Shown: piece after piece, positions 34,387-43,169 of the stretch
Layout: each line of letters starts with the position of its first letter
How positions within the stretch are numbered: the first letter of the stretch is position 1
DNA from: Dinghuibacter silviterrae
GTDB taxonomy: Bacteria; Bacteroidota; Bacteroidia; Chitinophagales; Chitinophagaceae
Assembly (NCBI RefSeq): GCF_004366355.1
Contig: NZ_SODV01000001.1
Location: 3,472,001-3,536,000 of the forward strand
DNA: 64,000 bases
Direction: 5' to 3'
The notes under the pieces: model-generated
The model's database searches: none
The model's input: the letters and a program-made list of their open reading frames with translations, nothing else
What the model was told of the DNA's origin: nothing
Made by a program: the position numbers and the translations under genes

Positions 34387-35171
34387 TATTCCTCCTCGCC
34401 TTTCTTTTTGCGCAAACCGGATCATTTGCAACGGTCAACGGCCTGCACATGTATTATGAAATCCACGGTGCCGGCCAGCCGCTGGTCTTGATCCACGGGG
34501 GCGGGTCAACGATCCAGACCTCCTTTGGCAGGATCCTGCCCGCGCTGACAAAGGACCACGAGGTCATCGCCGTGGAGCTCCAGGCGCACGGCCACAGCGA
34601 CAACCGCGACGGACGGCCGACCACGTTCGAACAGGACGCGGACGACGTGGCCGCCTTGCTCCAACGCCTGCACATCGGCAAGGCGGATATTTTCGGCTTT
34701 AGCAACGGGGGCACGACCGCCTTTCAAATCGCGATCCGTCACCCGGAGCTTGTTCGCAGGCTGGTCATCGCCTCCTCGATGTACAAAAGAGGGGGATCGC
34801 CCCCTGCGTTTTGGGCGGGTTTTGCCCACGCGACCCTCGACCAGATGCCGAAGGTGTACCAGGAAGCGTTCCTGAAGATCCGTCCCGACTCCAGCGCCTT
34901 GCAGACGATGTTCGAACAGGACCGGCAACGGATGGAGCACTTTAAGGACATCCCGGACAGCGTCATCGCCTCGATACAGGCGCCGGCGCTGATCATGATG
35001 GGTGACAAGGATGTGATCACTCCCGAACACGCGGTGGAGATGTATCGCCGACTGCCGCACGCGCGCCTCGCGATATTTCCCGGGGGGCACGGGGCCTATA
35101 TAGGGGAGGTTATGAGCGGCGATGCTGCGCCGGCGCTGCCGGTGATCGAGGAATTTCTGAACGCGCAGTAG
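34383..35171 (+). CDS. Alpha/beta hydrolase
   Basis: This 262-residue protein has a short hydrophobic N-terminus (MIFLLAFLFAQTGSFA), which may be a signal peptide. The fold is shown by the oxyanion-loop motif LVLIHGGGS near 35-42, the nucleophile elbow GFSNGG with Ser107, an acid in MGDKDVITPEH (Asp208 or Asp210), and His236 in PGGHGAY. It belongs to the broad lactonase/haloperoxidase-like hydrolases. It is the third gene of the ArsR-SRPBCC operon (4-bp overlap), so its substrate may be the ligand class handled by the SRPBCC protein. Confidence 0.85.
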   Translation: MIFLLAFLFAQTGSFATVNGLHMYYEIHGAGQPLVLIHGGGSTIQTSFGRILPALTKDHEVIAVELQAHGHSDNRDGRPTTFEQDADDVAALLQRLHIGKADIFGFSNGGTTAFQIAIRHPELVRRLVIASSMYKRGGSPPAFWAGFAHATLDQMPKVYQEAFLKIRPDSSALQTMFEQDRQRMEHFKDIPDSVIASIQAPALIMMGDKDVITPEHAVEMYRRLPHARLAIFPGGHGAYIGEVMSGDAAPALPVIEEFLNAQ

Positions 35172-35191
35172 TGCGGGATCGCCGCCCGCAC
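35171..35191. terminator. G/C-rich hairpin at the end of the hydrolase gene
   Basis: GTGCGGG-ATCGCCG-CCCGCAC forms a seven-pair stem starting at the last base of the hydrolase stop codon. No T-run follows. The remaining bases up to 35241 are GC-rich with a duplicated GTCGCCCACGTCG. It may end or protect the transcript between the two convergent operons. Confidence 0.4.
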
Positions 35192-35241
35192 CGCGTCGCC
35201 CACGTCGGTCGCCCACGTCGCGCCGGCCGCGCCCGCGCCGC

Positions 35242-36237
35242 TCAGATCGGCTCCGCGTGCGGCAGCTCCTTCGCCTTATCCCCCAGGGTAAGGAGCAAAA
35301 TCGTCCCGAGGATGCACCCCATCCCCGCCCAGTCGGCGGCAAAAAGAGGCACGTGCAACCACCCCACGGCGAGGGCGGCCGCGGCCACCGGCTCAGCGCA
35401 GACGAGAAGGCTGGCGCTTTGGGCGCCGATCCACTGGACCGCGGTCAGGTAGCTGTAAAAGGCGGCCAGGGTGCCCAGCAAGACGATCACGCCCAAACAG
35501 CCCCACGCCGGGGCATCCCAGGATCCGGGCACGTGCCAGGGGGGAGACACGAAGCTGAAAAAGACGCCCCCCACCACCATGGCCCAGCCGATCACAATGG
35601 ACGCCTTGTACCGCGCCAGGAGCCCCGTGGGTTGTATGGTATAGAAAACCATGGCGACCGCGGAGGCCAGCCCCCAAAAAAGCGCGACGGGGGAGATGGA
35701 CAAGGAATGAAAGCTGCCGTGGGTCACCAGCAGGAACGTACCCGCCAATGCACACGCCAGCGCGCCATACTCGTAGGGCCTTGGCCACCGCCGGTGCAGG
35801 ACGGCAAAATACGCCGCGATCATCGGCGGCCCCAGGTACTGGAGCACGGTCGCGGTAGCGACATTGGACGCGCGGATCGCCGCGAAGTAGGTGTACTGGA
35901 CGGCCACCACCCCGAAAATGCTAAACAGCAAAAGGGCGACCGCGTCCCGGCGCCAGATGTCCCAAATGGAGGCTCCGGCGGCCACCGTCGCGCGGGCGCC
36001 CGCCGAGGGCCCAGCGCCCGCCAAGGCCCCGGCGGTCTCAATGGCCTCGCCGCCCCGGCCGCCGCCTGCGGCCGCGCGCCCGAGCAGCAGCACCCCCGCG
36101 CCGAGAAGACGAACGGTGACGAGCCACTCGGTGGTCACCCCCCGGTGCTGAAAAAGAAATTGCGCGCAAGTCCCGGACACCCCCCAAAGGATGCCCGCGG
36201 AGAGCGCGAGCGCAAAACCCGTTGTTTTTTTGTTCAT
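35242..36237 (-). CDS. EamA/DMT family transporter
   Basis: This 331-residue inner-membrane protein has ten hydrophobic helices as two EamA repeats; the first begins GFALALSAGILWGVSGTCAQFLF and the second WGLASAVAMVFYTIQPTGLLA (cut). An unusual Gly/Ala-rich hydrophilic loop of about 45 residues (AAAGGGRGGEAIETAG and on) interrupts the first repeat near residues 55-105. EamA proteins export metabolites such as amino acids or nucleotides. It overlaps the LytTR regulator gene by 4 bp, so it is the third gene of a HK-RR-EamA operon and may be functionally linked to the signal sensed. Confidence 0.88.
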   Translation of the reverse strand: MNKKTTGFALALSAGILWGVSGTCAQFLFQHRGVTTEWLVTVRLLGAGVLLLGRAAAGGGRGGEAIETAGALAGAGPSAGARATVAAGASIWDIWRRDAVALLLFSIFGVVAVQYTYFAAIRASNVATATVLQYLGPPMIAAYFAVLHRRWPRPYEYGALACALAGTFLLVTHGSFHSLSISPVALFWGLASAVAMVFYTIQPTGLLARYKASIVIGWAMVVGGVFFSFVSPPWHVPGSWDAPAWGCLGVIVLLGTLAAFYSYLTAVQWIGAQSASLLVCAEPVAAAALAVGWLHVPLFAADWAGMGCILGTILLLTLGDKAKELPHAEPI

Positions 36238-36950
36238 GATCCTAACCAGTCTTTAAAACGGCCGACCCGTTCGCGGCTGACGACGCCGTCGGTACCGGGG
36301 ACGGGTGGGTGGAGTTCCAGTTTCAGGCGTCCACCCAGCCAGGTGTGGATTTTCCGCACGGCGTCGATATTGACGAGGAGGTGCCGGTTGGCGCGGAAAA
36401 AGCGTTGAGGGGAGAGCAGCGTCTCCAGTTCAGAAAGGGTATGTTCCAGGATATAACTGTTTTTTTGAAAGTCGATGCCGTAGCAGATCTTGCCGTCGGC
36501 GTAGCAATAGGCGGTATCCAAAGTGCGCAGGTAGTGGAGCTGCCGTCCTCTTTTAATGAGCAGCCGCTCGCGGAAGTGACCGGAGGACACCGGAGAAGAA
36601 AGGCGGCGGAATTTCTCCAGGGCTAGCCGGAGCTCCTGCTCGTCGATGGGTTTCAGCAGGTAATCGACGCTGTTGACCTTAAACGCCTTCAGGGTATATT
36701 GATCAAAAGCGGTGGTGAAGATAACGGGGGTGTCTACCTGTACCTGGTCGAATATGGAAAAACTCACGCCGTCGGCGAGCTGTATGTCCATAAACAAAAG
36801 ATCGATCTCGGGAGCGGCGGACAAATAGCGCACGGATTCCTCGACGCTGTCGAGCCATTGGACGACGGAGCAGGAACCGGGGAGGGCCTGGAGCATCCGG
36901 ATGAGCCGCTGGGCGGCGGGGGCCTCGTCTTCGATGATCACGACGCGCAT
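36234..36950 (-). CDS. LytTR family response regulator
   Basis: This 238-residue protein has a receiver domain (VVIIEDEAPAAQRL, phosphoacceptor Asp55 in LLFMDIQLAD, VDYLLKPID with Lys near 107) and a LytTR DNA-binding domain (about 140-236: CYADGKICYGIDF, FFRANRHLLVNIDAV, VSRERVGRFKDWLG). LytTR domains bind short direct repeats with beta strands. It overlaps the kinase gene by 13 bp and the EamA gene by 4 bp. The tight coupling points to a single regulatory and transport unit. Confidence 0.93.
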   Translation of the reverse strand: MRVVIIEDEAPAAQRLIRMLQALPGSCSVVQWLDSVEESVRYLSAAPEIDLLFMDIQLADGVSFSIFDQVQVDTPVIFTTAFDQYTLKAFKVNSVDYLLKPIDEQELRLALEKFRRLSSPVSSGHFRERLLIKRGRQLHYLRTLDTAYCYADGKICYGIDFQKNSYILEHTLSELETLLSPQRFFRANRHLLVNIDAVRKIHTWLGGRLKLELHPPVPGTDGVVSRERVGRFKDWLGS

Positions 36951-37990
36951 ATCAGGGGGATATAGACGGTAAATTGGGCGGGTTCTTCGTGGACCTCGAC
37001 TTCCTGGTCGCTGAGGAGCCGGTAACGGTTACGGATATTGGCCAGACCGATGCCGGTGGATTCGGAGACCTGCTGTTTTTTTTGAAGGGTGTTGCTGACG
37101 ACGAGCCGGCCTTCCTCGGAAAAGACGCGGATGTGGAGGGGTTTGGCGGCGGAGACGATGTTGTGTTTGATGGCGTTTTCCATGAGGATCTGGAGGGAGA
37201 GGGGGACGACGCGCTCGCCGAGCTTTTCTTCCCGGACCTGTATGGAGATGTCGAGGTTTCCCCCGAAACGCGTTTTTAGCAGAAAGGCGTAGGCCTTGAG
37301 TACGTCGAGCTCCTTGCTGAGGAGGATGCTGGGCTCATCCTTTACCTCCAGGATGTGGCGGTAGACCCGGGACAGTTGTTGTACAAAGGCGACGGCTTGT
37401 TCGGGTTCCTCGGGGATGATGGCGCAAAGGGTATTGAGGTTGTTGAAAAGAAAGTGGGGATTGACCTGGGTTTTCAGCGCGCTGAGCTGGGCCTGAAGGC
37501 TCTCGCGTTTCAACCCCTCCTGGGCCTCGATCGATTTACGCAACTCCGCCATAAAATAGATGCTTTCATATATGGCGACGGCGGCGAGGGTACAAAAAAG
37601 GGCGGCAAAGTTGGACCGGGTGTTGTAGTCCACGCCGGGTTGTATGTCTCCGGGGAAAAAACGATGACAAATCCAGTCGAGCACGACGTCCAGCAGGTTG
37701 TTGACCGTGAGCGTAAAGACCAGCATCAGGCCGGCCTGGACCCAAAGCCGCCGGCGGGTTTGCTCAAAACCGGGATACCGGAGCCGTGACCAGATCATGA
37801 TATAACGGACGCCCACCCAGATCATGGCGGTGCACACCAAACTCATCCAGAAACACTCCCATGTATAGTAGGGGGCCTGGCGGAACCCCATCCCCAGGAA
37901 CACGATGGGGATCAAAAAGGCCATGACAATCACTCCCAGCACGGTGACCAGGCGGTCGTCAAAACCTATCTTGGGGTGTTGCCAACGCAT
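36938..37990 (-). CDS. LytS-type sensor histidine kinase
   Basis: This 350-residue protein has four predicted transmembrane helices (about 15-35, 42-62, 84-104, 125-147) joined by short loops, then the His_kinase domain with QVNPHFLFNNLNTLCAI (His179) and an ATPase domain marked by LSLQILMENAIKHN near 270 and GIGLANIRNRY near 318. No periplasmic sensor domain is present, so the signal is probably sensed in the membrane. It heads the HK-RR-EamA operon; the start is 108 bp from the divergent TonB-dependent receptor gene. Confidence 0.92.
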   Translation of the reverse strand: MRWQHPKIGFDDRLVTVLGVIVMAFLIPIVFLGMGFRQAPYYTWECFWMSLVCTAMIWVGVRYIMIWSRLRYPGFEQTRRRLWVQAGLMLVFTLTVNNLLDVVLDWICHRFFPGDIQPGVDYNTRSNFAALFCTLAAVAIYESIYFMAELRKSIEAQEGLKRESLQAQLSALKTQVNPHFLFNNLNTLCAIIPEEPEQAVAFVQQLSRVYRHILEVKDEPSILLSKELDVLKAYAFLLKTRFGGNLDISIQVREEKLGERVVPLSLQILMENAIKHNIVSAAKPLHIRVFSEEGRLVVSNTLQKKQQVSESTGIGLANIRNRYRLLSDQEVEVHEEPAQFTVYIPLICAS

Positions 37991-38098
37991 ACCTAAAAAT
38001 ACGCTTTCTGCCCGCAGTTCACTCCGTCTTTTCGACAGCTCACGTCAATTGGGTTGCCCCGGGAACGACGCGGAGGCAACTTTACGGCAAAAATAGCC

Positions 38099-40462
38099 AT
38101 GCGATCCATTTTTACTTCAGTGCTGCTGCTGGCGGTTTTCTGTGCGTCCGCACAAACCCAGACCATAAAAGGTGTGGTGACCGACAAGACCTCCGAAAAA
38201 CCGTTGGCGGGGGTGACGGTACAGGCCGCAGGTCTGACGACCATAACAGACTCCCTTGGCCGGTACACGCTTAAAAACGTCCCCCTGGGCCGTCAGCAAT
38301 TGGCCTATAGTTACGCGGGCTACCAGCCCGCCCTGATCCCCGAGGTCCTTGTCACCTCCGGCAAGGAAGTGATCCTCGACCTGGGCCTCGAACAAAAGTA
38401 TATCACGCTCGATGTAACGGTGAAAGCCTCCCCCAAAAAGGGTGCGCCCCTCAACGAATTCGCCGCAGGCAGCACGACGTCCTTTAACATGGAAGACGTC
38501 ACGCGTTTTGCGGGCGGCCGCAACGATCCGTCCAAGCTGGTCAGCAACTACGCGGGTGTGGTGGCGGACAACGACGGACGGAACGACATCGTCGTGCGGG
38601 GGAATTCGCCCACCGGGGTGCTTTGGCGCATCAACGGCATCGCGTCTCCCAATCCCAACCACTTTTCCACGCTGGGGACCACAGGCGGGGCCGTGAGCGC
38701 CCTCAATACCAATGCCCTCAAAACGTCCGATTTTTTGACGGGGGCCTTTGCCCCCGAATACGGGAATGCCCTCGCCGCGGTTTTTGACATAGAGCTTCGG
38801 GGCGGGAACAGCAGCCGGCACGAAGAGACGTTCCAACTCAACCTCTTCAGCGGTTTGGAAGCCACGGTGGAAGGCCCTCTCAACCACAAGGATAACGGGG
38901 CCGCCTACCTTGCCAGTTACCGGTATTCTTTTGCAGAGATCGCCCAGTCGCTGGGGATCAATATCGGCACCCAGGCCGTGCCCCACTACCAGGACTGGGT
39001 CTTCCACATCACCACCGGCAAGGGCCGCCTGGGCCGGTTTTCCTTTTTCGGAATGGGCGGGCTCAGCCGCATCGACCTGATCGGCAGCAAGCTCGACTCC
39101 ACCGACTTTTACAGTCAGACCGACCAGGACGCATACGACAAAAGCAACTTCTCCTTTTTTGGCATCCGCCACACCCTCGATCTTGGTCAACGCGCCTATA
39201 TAAAGACCGTGCTGTCTTACGCGCATACCCTTGACCTTTACGACCAATACCAATACCCCGACCCGGTGCCGCCCTATAAGGACCGCTGGTGGGAGGTCCA
39301 CTCCGGGGACACCACCAACACCTTCCGGTTTTCGTCTTTTGTCAATGAGAAATACAATAGCCGGTTTTCCTACCGGGCCGGCGTTTCCGGAGACGTCCTC
39401 GGTTTGAAAATGCTCGTCCTTGACAAAACCGGTCTGCCGCCGGCCGCGCCCTTTGACACCGTCAACAGCTACAGGGGCACCACCTTTTTGGGCCAGGCCT
39501 TTGCAGAGGTCCGTTACCGTTTGTCGGAAGACCTCACGTTTACCGGCGGTCTGCACGGACAATGGTATTCGCTCAACAGCAACACCGCGATAGAACCCCG
39601 GGTGTCGTGGGCCTACCGTCTGCCGGCGCGCCAGACCCTTACGCTCAGCTATGGCCTCCACAGCCAGCTCCAGCCCACGCCCGTCTATTTTCAAACCATC
39701 GACATCCAAACCGGCGCCCGCGACCCCGGCAACCGGAGTCTTGGGTTTACCCGCGCCCACCATGTCATCCTGGGTTATGAACGCCGTTTGGGGGCCGACT
39801 GGAGGGTCAAGGCGGAAGCCTATTACCAATACCTTTTTGACGTCCCCGTGGAAAAAAGCTCCAGCGGTTTTTCCCTGCTCAATGCCGGGGCAGACTTTAC
39901 TTTTCCCCCCTTGGTTGGACTCGTGAACAAGGGCTCCGGTACCAACAAAGGCGTCGAGCTCACCCTGGAAAAATTTATGAGCCACGGCTACTACCTTTTG
40001 TTGACGACTTCCCTTTTCGACTCCCGGTATAAAGGCAGCGACGGCGTCAGCCGGAACACCGCCTTCGACTACAAAACCGTGGTCAACCTCCTCGGCGGCC
40101 GCGAATGGCCCCTGGGCAAACACGGCAACGCCTTCACCGTCGACGCCCGTCTGTCCACCGTAGGCGGCCGCTACACCACCCCCGTCAACGTCGCCCAGTC
40201 CCGCGCCAAAGGCTTCGAGGTCCTCGACACCCTTGCCTACGACTCCGAGCGCCTCTCCGGTTATTTCCGGCTCGACACCAAATTCGGGATCCGGCTTAAC
40301 AGCGGACACCGGCATTTCAGCCAGACTTTTTACCTGGATTTGCAGAATGTGACCAACCACAAGAATATTTTCGTGGAGCAGTATAATCACGCGACGGGGA
40401 ACCTCAGCTCGGTCTATCAGATCGGGTTCTTCCCGGATATTCTTTACCGGATACAGCTTTAA
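38099..40462 (+). CDS. TonB-dependent receptor with carboxypeptidase-like N-terminal domain
   Basis: This 787-residue protein starts with a signal peptide (MRSIFTSVLLLAVFCASA), then a CarboxypepD_reg-like domain (TIKGVVTDKTSEKPLAGVTVQ, about 20-105), a plug domain (about 110-230; NDIVVRGNSPTGVLWRINGI) and a beta-barrel to the C-terminus (LQNVTNHKNIFVEQYN, YQIGFFPDILYRIQL). These receptors import siderophores, glycans or other ligands over the outer membrane using TonB. No SusD partner follows, so glycan uptake is less likely. The ATG at 38099 was chosen over an upstream frame extension because it opens the signal peptide. Confidence 0.92.
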   Translation: MRSIFTSVLLLAVFCASAQTQTIKGVVTDKTSEKPLAGVTVQAAGLTTITDSLGRYTLKNVPLGRQQLAYSYAGYQPALIPEVLVTSGKEVILDLGLEQKYITLDVTVKASPKKGAPLNEFAAGSTTSFNMEDVTRFAGGRNDPSKLVSNYAGVVADNDGRNDIVVRGNSPTGVLWRINGIASPNPNHFSTLGTTGGAVSALNTNALKTSDFLTGAFAPEYGNALAAVFDIELRGGNSSRHEETFQLNLFSGLEATVEGPLNHKDNGAAYLASYRYSFAEIAQSLGINIGTQAVPHYQDWVFHITTGKGRLGRFSFFGMGGLSRIDLIGSKLDSTDFYSQTDQDAYDKSNFSFFGIRHTLDLGQRAYIKTVLSYAHTLDLYDQYQYPDPVPPYKDRWWEVHSGDTTNTFRFSSFVNEKYNSRFSYRAGVSGDVLGLKMLVLDKTGLPPAAPFDTVNSYRGTTFLGQAFAEVRYRLSEDLTFTGGLHGQWYSLNSNTAIEPRVSWAYRLPARQTLTLSYGLHSQLQPTPVYFQTIDIQTGARDPGNRSLGFTRAHHVILGYERRLGADWRVKAEAYYQYLFDVPVEKSSSGFSLLNAGADFTFPPLVGLVNKGSGTNKGVELTLEKFMSHGYYLLLTTSLFDSRYKGSDGVSRNTAFDYKTVVNLLGGREWPLGKHGNAFTVDARLSTVGGRYTTPVNVAQSRAKGFEVLDTLAYDSERLSGYFRLDTKFGIRLNSGHRHFSQTFYLDLQNVTNHKNIFVEQYNHATGNLSSVYQIGFFPDILYRIQL

Positions 40463-40509
40463 TGTCCCTTCGCTTGGGAATCCGGACGATTTGACTTATA
40501 TTGAAGGAT

Positions 40510-40920
40510 ATGAAAAAGCCAATCATTATCCTCCTGCTGCTACCCGTCGTCCTCGCGCTGACCTCGTTCGCGCGGATCCCCGGGTATTCCGTGACCGTTG
40601 ACAATGAAACCTCGGGCACGGAGACCGTTACTTTGGACTACTACAGTTCGAGCCACACGTTGCTGGCGTCCCACCAGAAGACCATCCCCGCCAATACCGC
40701 GGTAGGCGATGCGGGGCCCTCCCCTTACACCAGTACCTACAGCGTGACGATCTCCGTGTCGACTGCCGTGAGCACCCTGGACTTCTGGAACAACACCCTG
40801 ACGTATGAAGGGGGGTGTATTTCCAGCTACCCTGGGGCATCCGTTACTTCCGCGACCTTTGATTTCACGACGACGTACTCGGGTTATATTATTTATGTCA
40901 GCAACGGCGCCTGCCGCTAA
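40510..40920 (+). CDS. Small secreted protein of unknown function
   Basis: This 136-residue protein starts at MKKPIIILLLLPVVLALTSF, a signal peptide without a lipobox. The mature part is Ser/Thr/Tyr-rich with beta alternation (YSVTVDNETSGTETVTLDYY) and two cysteines (GGCISS and the near-terminal GACR) that may form a disulfide. I do not recognise the family. It lies 47 bp after the TonB-dependent receptor on the same strand, so it may be an accessory surface protein of that receptor. Its end overlaps the convergent receptor gene by 4 bp. Confidence 0.7.
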   Translation: MKKPIIILLLLPVVLALTSFARIPGYSVTVDNETSGTETVTLDYYSSSHTLLASHQKTIPANTAVGDAGPSPYTSTYSVTISVSTAVSTLDFWNNTLTYEGGCISSYPGASVTSATFDFTTTYSGYIIYVSNGACR

Positions 40921-43016
40921 GACCCAAACGCGCGCACGTAACTAATCTTCGCCACCGGCCGCCACCAGCCCTCCGGCCGGAATGTCACGTACACCTGTGT
41001 CGAAAAAGGATCGCGGGTCACGCTGCCGATATAGCCTTGGTATTGCACCCGCGTTATGTCCGTCAGCGAAAACAAAAGACTGCTCCGCGTGCCCATCTCC
41101 TTTTTGACCACGGCGCTGAGCGTGGCGGCCCCTTTGTTTTCGGAGGCCCCGTAGAAGCTTTGCGTGTTATAGGTACCGGACACCTGCACGAGGTAGTGCC
41201 GGGGAAACCGGACCACGGACGTTACGTTCAACGAACCGGACAGGAAGCTTTTTTCATAAGGAATAGGGTTGTACGAGGCGTGGTATTGCGTCCAGCCCCC
41301 GGACGCGCTGGCGTTGATGTCCCACCAGGGCAGGGGTTTTAAGGGGAGCACGGCCTGCAACAGCACGGCCTCCAGGTAGTCCAGGTTGACGGGGGCGATG
41401 TAGACAAGGTCGCTGCCGGCGCGGGCGGTGGCGGTATAGCGGGCGATGGGATAGTTGTCCCGGCTGGCCAGCACGGACAACGCATATCCGTGGCTGGTAT
41501 AGCTCAGCTTCAGGTTGTGCGTGATCGTGGGGCGTAAGAGGGGATTGCCCGTAAAGACCGATATGGGGTCGTTGTACCAGATACTGGACTCAAGGTCGTC
41601 GTAGGAAGGCCGGCTGATGCGCTTTGTGTAGGAAAGCACCACGGCCCGGTCGTCCCCGACCTTCCGGGTCAGGAATATATCGGGGAACAAGCCGTTGAGT
41701 ATACGGTGGAGGGTATCCGTAGCGATGGTGCGGGAGTACTCATACCTGGCCCCGGCGATCAGCGTCGTCAGGGTATCGAACCTGATGTGAAAAGAAGCGT
41801 ATGCAGCGGCGATGCCCTCCGTTACCAGGAAATTGTTGGTGGTGGTGCCGCTCCGGTTTATCCAGGCACCGTTGACCAGGCTAAGCAGGCCGGCATTGCT
41901 GAGGCTATGGGAGTAGTCGCCTTTTACGCCTGCCTCCAACTGCACGCACCGGCCCAGGGGACCGCTATAATCGATTTTCGCCGAGCCCACGTGTTGGGTG
42001 GCTCCGGTATATCCACGTTGCACCGGCGCAAACGTCGTATCCCCGGGCGCATAAGGGTTACCGTGTTGGTCCAGAAAAGTACTGGTCACCGAAGAATTAC
42101 CGGTGGTGATATAGTCGTCGTAATCTATGTCCAGGTTGAGCTTTGCCCCCTTGCGCAGCGACCGCTCCAGGGTAAAGGACGCCGACGGGTTTTTCCAGAG
42201 GATGGCCCCGTCGATGGTGCCGTCGAAATTGAACACCGAGTCGGGCAGGAAGTCATACAATACGCGGTTGACGCTGTGGGAACGGCTCTGCCAGACGTCA
42301 TAAGACAGCCTGAGCCCAGCGGTCGTCCGGGGGGTCAGTTGGACATCCACGCCCACCCTTGCTGTTTGCCCTTGCCCGATCGACTGGGCGTTGCTGTTAT
42401 ACACAAAGGTGGTCAGCCCGTTCCACTCGGGGATGATTTCATTGCCCCCGGCCTCCAGCAGGGTCTGATTATGGTCATAGTTGTAGGAATAGGAGGCGGA
42501 CAGGTTGACCTTTCCCGTGTTGTGCTCCACCCGAAGGCTGCCCGAGGCTTTTGGCCACTCGCCGTATCCGCCCGACAGGGAGAGGGAACCGTGCGTGCCC
42601 TTTTTCTTATTTTTCTTCAAAATAATGTTCACGATTCCCGCGCTGCCCTCCGCGTCGAAGTTGGCGGGGGGCGTGGTCATGATGTCGATCCGTTCGATGT
42701 CGTCGGCGTTTAACGAACTTAGGAAGTTCATCAGCTGGGTAGGGGACATGTGCGTGACTTTACCATTGATCAACACCGTTACCCCGGTTTTGCCGTTGAG
42801 CATAACGCTGTTGTAGCGGTGGTCGATGGTGATGCCGGGGGCGCGTTCCAACGCCTGCAACGCAGAGCTCCCCTGGCTGAGCGGGTCGTTCCCCACGTTC
42901 ACGATGGTGCCGTACGGGCCCTGCTGGTAGACGGGTTTGGTGGCCTTGACAACAACCTCCGATAACCTAACGGTGTCGGTGTGTTGAAACAGGCAGAGGA
43001 GGAGAAGGATCTTCAT
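40917..43016 (-). CDS. TonB-dependent receptor, outer membrane beta-barrel family
   Basis: This 699-residue protein has a short signal (MKILLLLCLFQHTDT) followed almost at once by the TonB-box region (VRLSEVVVKATKPVYQ) and a plug domain (ALQALERAPGITID, TVLINGKVTHMSPTQLMNFLSS, IERIDIMTTPPANFDAEGS). The barrel covers the rest. It lacks the usual CarboxypepD_reg domain, which most relatives of this family carry, and its signal peptide is short, so the true start might be lost or the domain absent by deletion. The start is 153 bp from the divergent LytS kinase gene; the LytTR pair may control it. Confidence 0.88.
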   Translation of the reverse strand: MKILLLLCLFQHTDTVRLSEVVVKATKPVYQQGPYGTIVNVGNDPLSQGSSALQALERAPGITIDHRYNSVMLNGKTGVTVLINGKVTHMSPTQLMNFLSSLNADDIERIDIMTTPPANFDAEGSAGIVNIILKKNKKKGTHGSLSLSGGYGEWPKASGSLRVEHNTGKVNLSASYSYNYDHNQTLLEAGGNEIIPEWNGLTTFVYNSNAQSIGQGQTARVGVDVQLTPRTTAGLRLSYDVWQSRSHSVNRVLYDFLPDSVFNFDGTIDGAILWKNPSASFTLERSLRKGAKLNLDIDYDDYITTGNSSVTSTFLDQHGNPYAPGDTTFAPVQRGYTGATQHVGSAKIDYSGPLGRCVQLEAGVKGDYSHSLSNAGLLSLVNGAWINRSGTTTNNFLVTEGIAAAYASFHIRFDTLTTLIAGARYEYSRTIATDTLHRILNGLFPDIFLTRKVGDDRAVVLSYTKRISRPSYDDLESSIWYNDPISVFTGNPLLRPTITHNLKLSYTSHGYALSVLASRDNYPIARYTATARAGSDLVYIAPVNLDYLEAVLLQAVLPLKPLPWWDINASASGGWTQYHASYNPIPYEKSFLSGSLNVTSVVRFPRHYLVQVSGTYNTQSFYGASENKGAATLSAVVKKEMGTRSSLLFSLTDITRVQYQGYIGSVTRDPFSTQVYVTFRPEGWWRPVAKISYVRAFGS

Positions 43017-43039
43017 ACCCTAAAGAAAATCATGCGCTC

Positions 43040-43072
43040 CCGCCCGATAAAATGTGGTTGCTCAGCGGGCGG
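43040..43072. other. Seven-pair hairpin near receptor start
   Basis: CCGCCCG (43040-43046) and CGGGCGG (43066-43072) can pair across a 19-nt loop. On the minus strand this lies 24 bp upstream of the receptor start, in its promoter or 5' leader, where it might affect translation. The sequence alone does not show a riboswitch. Confidence 0.3.
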
Positions 43073-43077
43073 ATATA

Positions 43078-43130
43078 ATTGACCAACGGCACAATTGCAT
43101 CTTGTATACCCCCAGGTGCATTTGGTCAAT
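43078..43130. promoter_or_regulatory. 9-bp inverted repeat between receptor and LytS genes
   Basis: ATTGACCAA (43078-43086) and TTGGTCAAT (43122-43130) are exact reverse complements with centres 44 bp apart, about four helical turns. They sit in the 153-bp divergent region between the TonB-dependent receptor and the LytS/LytTR operon. A dimeric regulator, perhaps the LytTR protein encoded next door, could bind both halves. Confidence 0.45.
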
Positions 43131-43169
43131 CGGGGGTGCCATCCCGCGCGCGTTTCGTATCTTAGAAGG

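Noticed and set aside
38117-40390. 757-residue open frame on the minus strand
   Set aside because: It lies fully antisense to the TonB-dependent receptor, which has convincing domains; the antisense product has no recognisable motif or signal.
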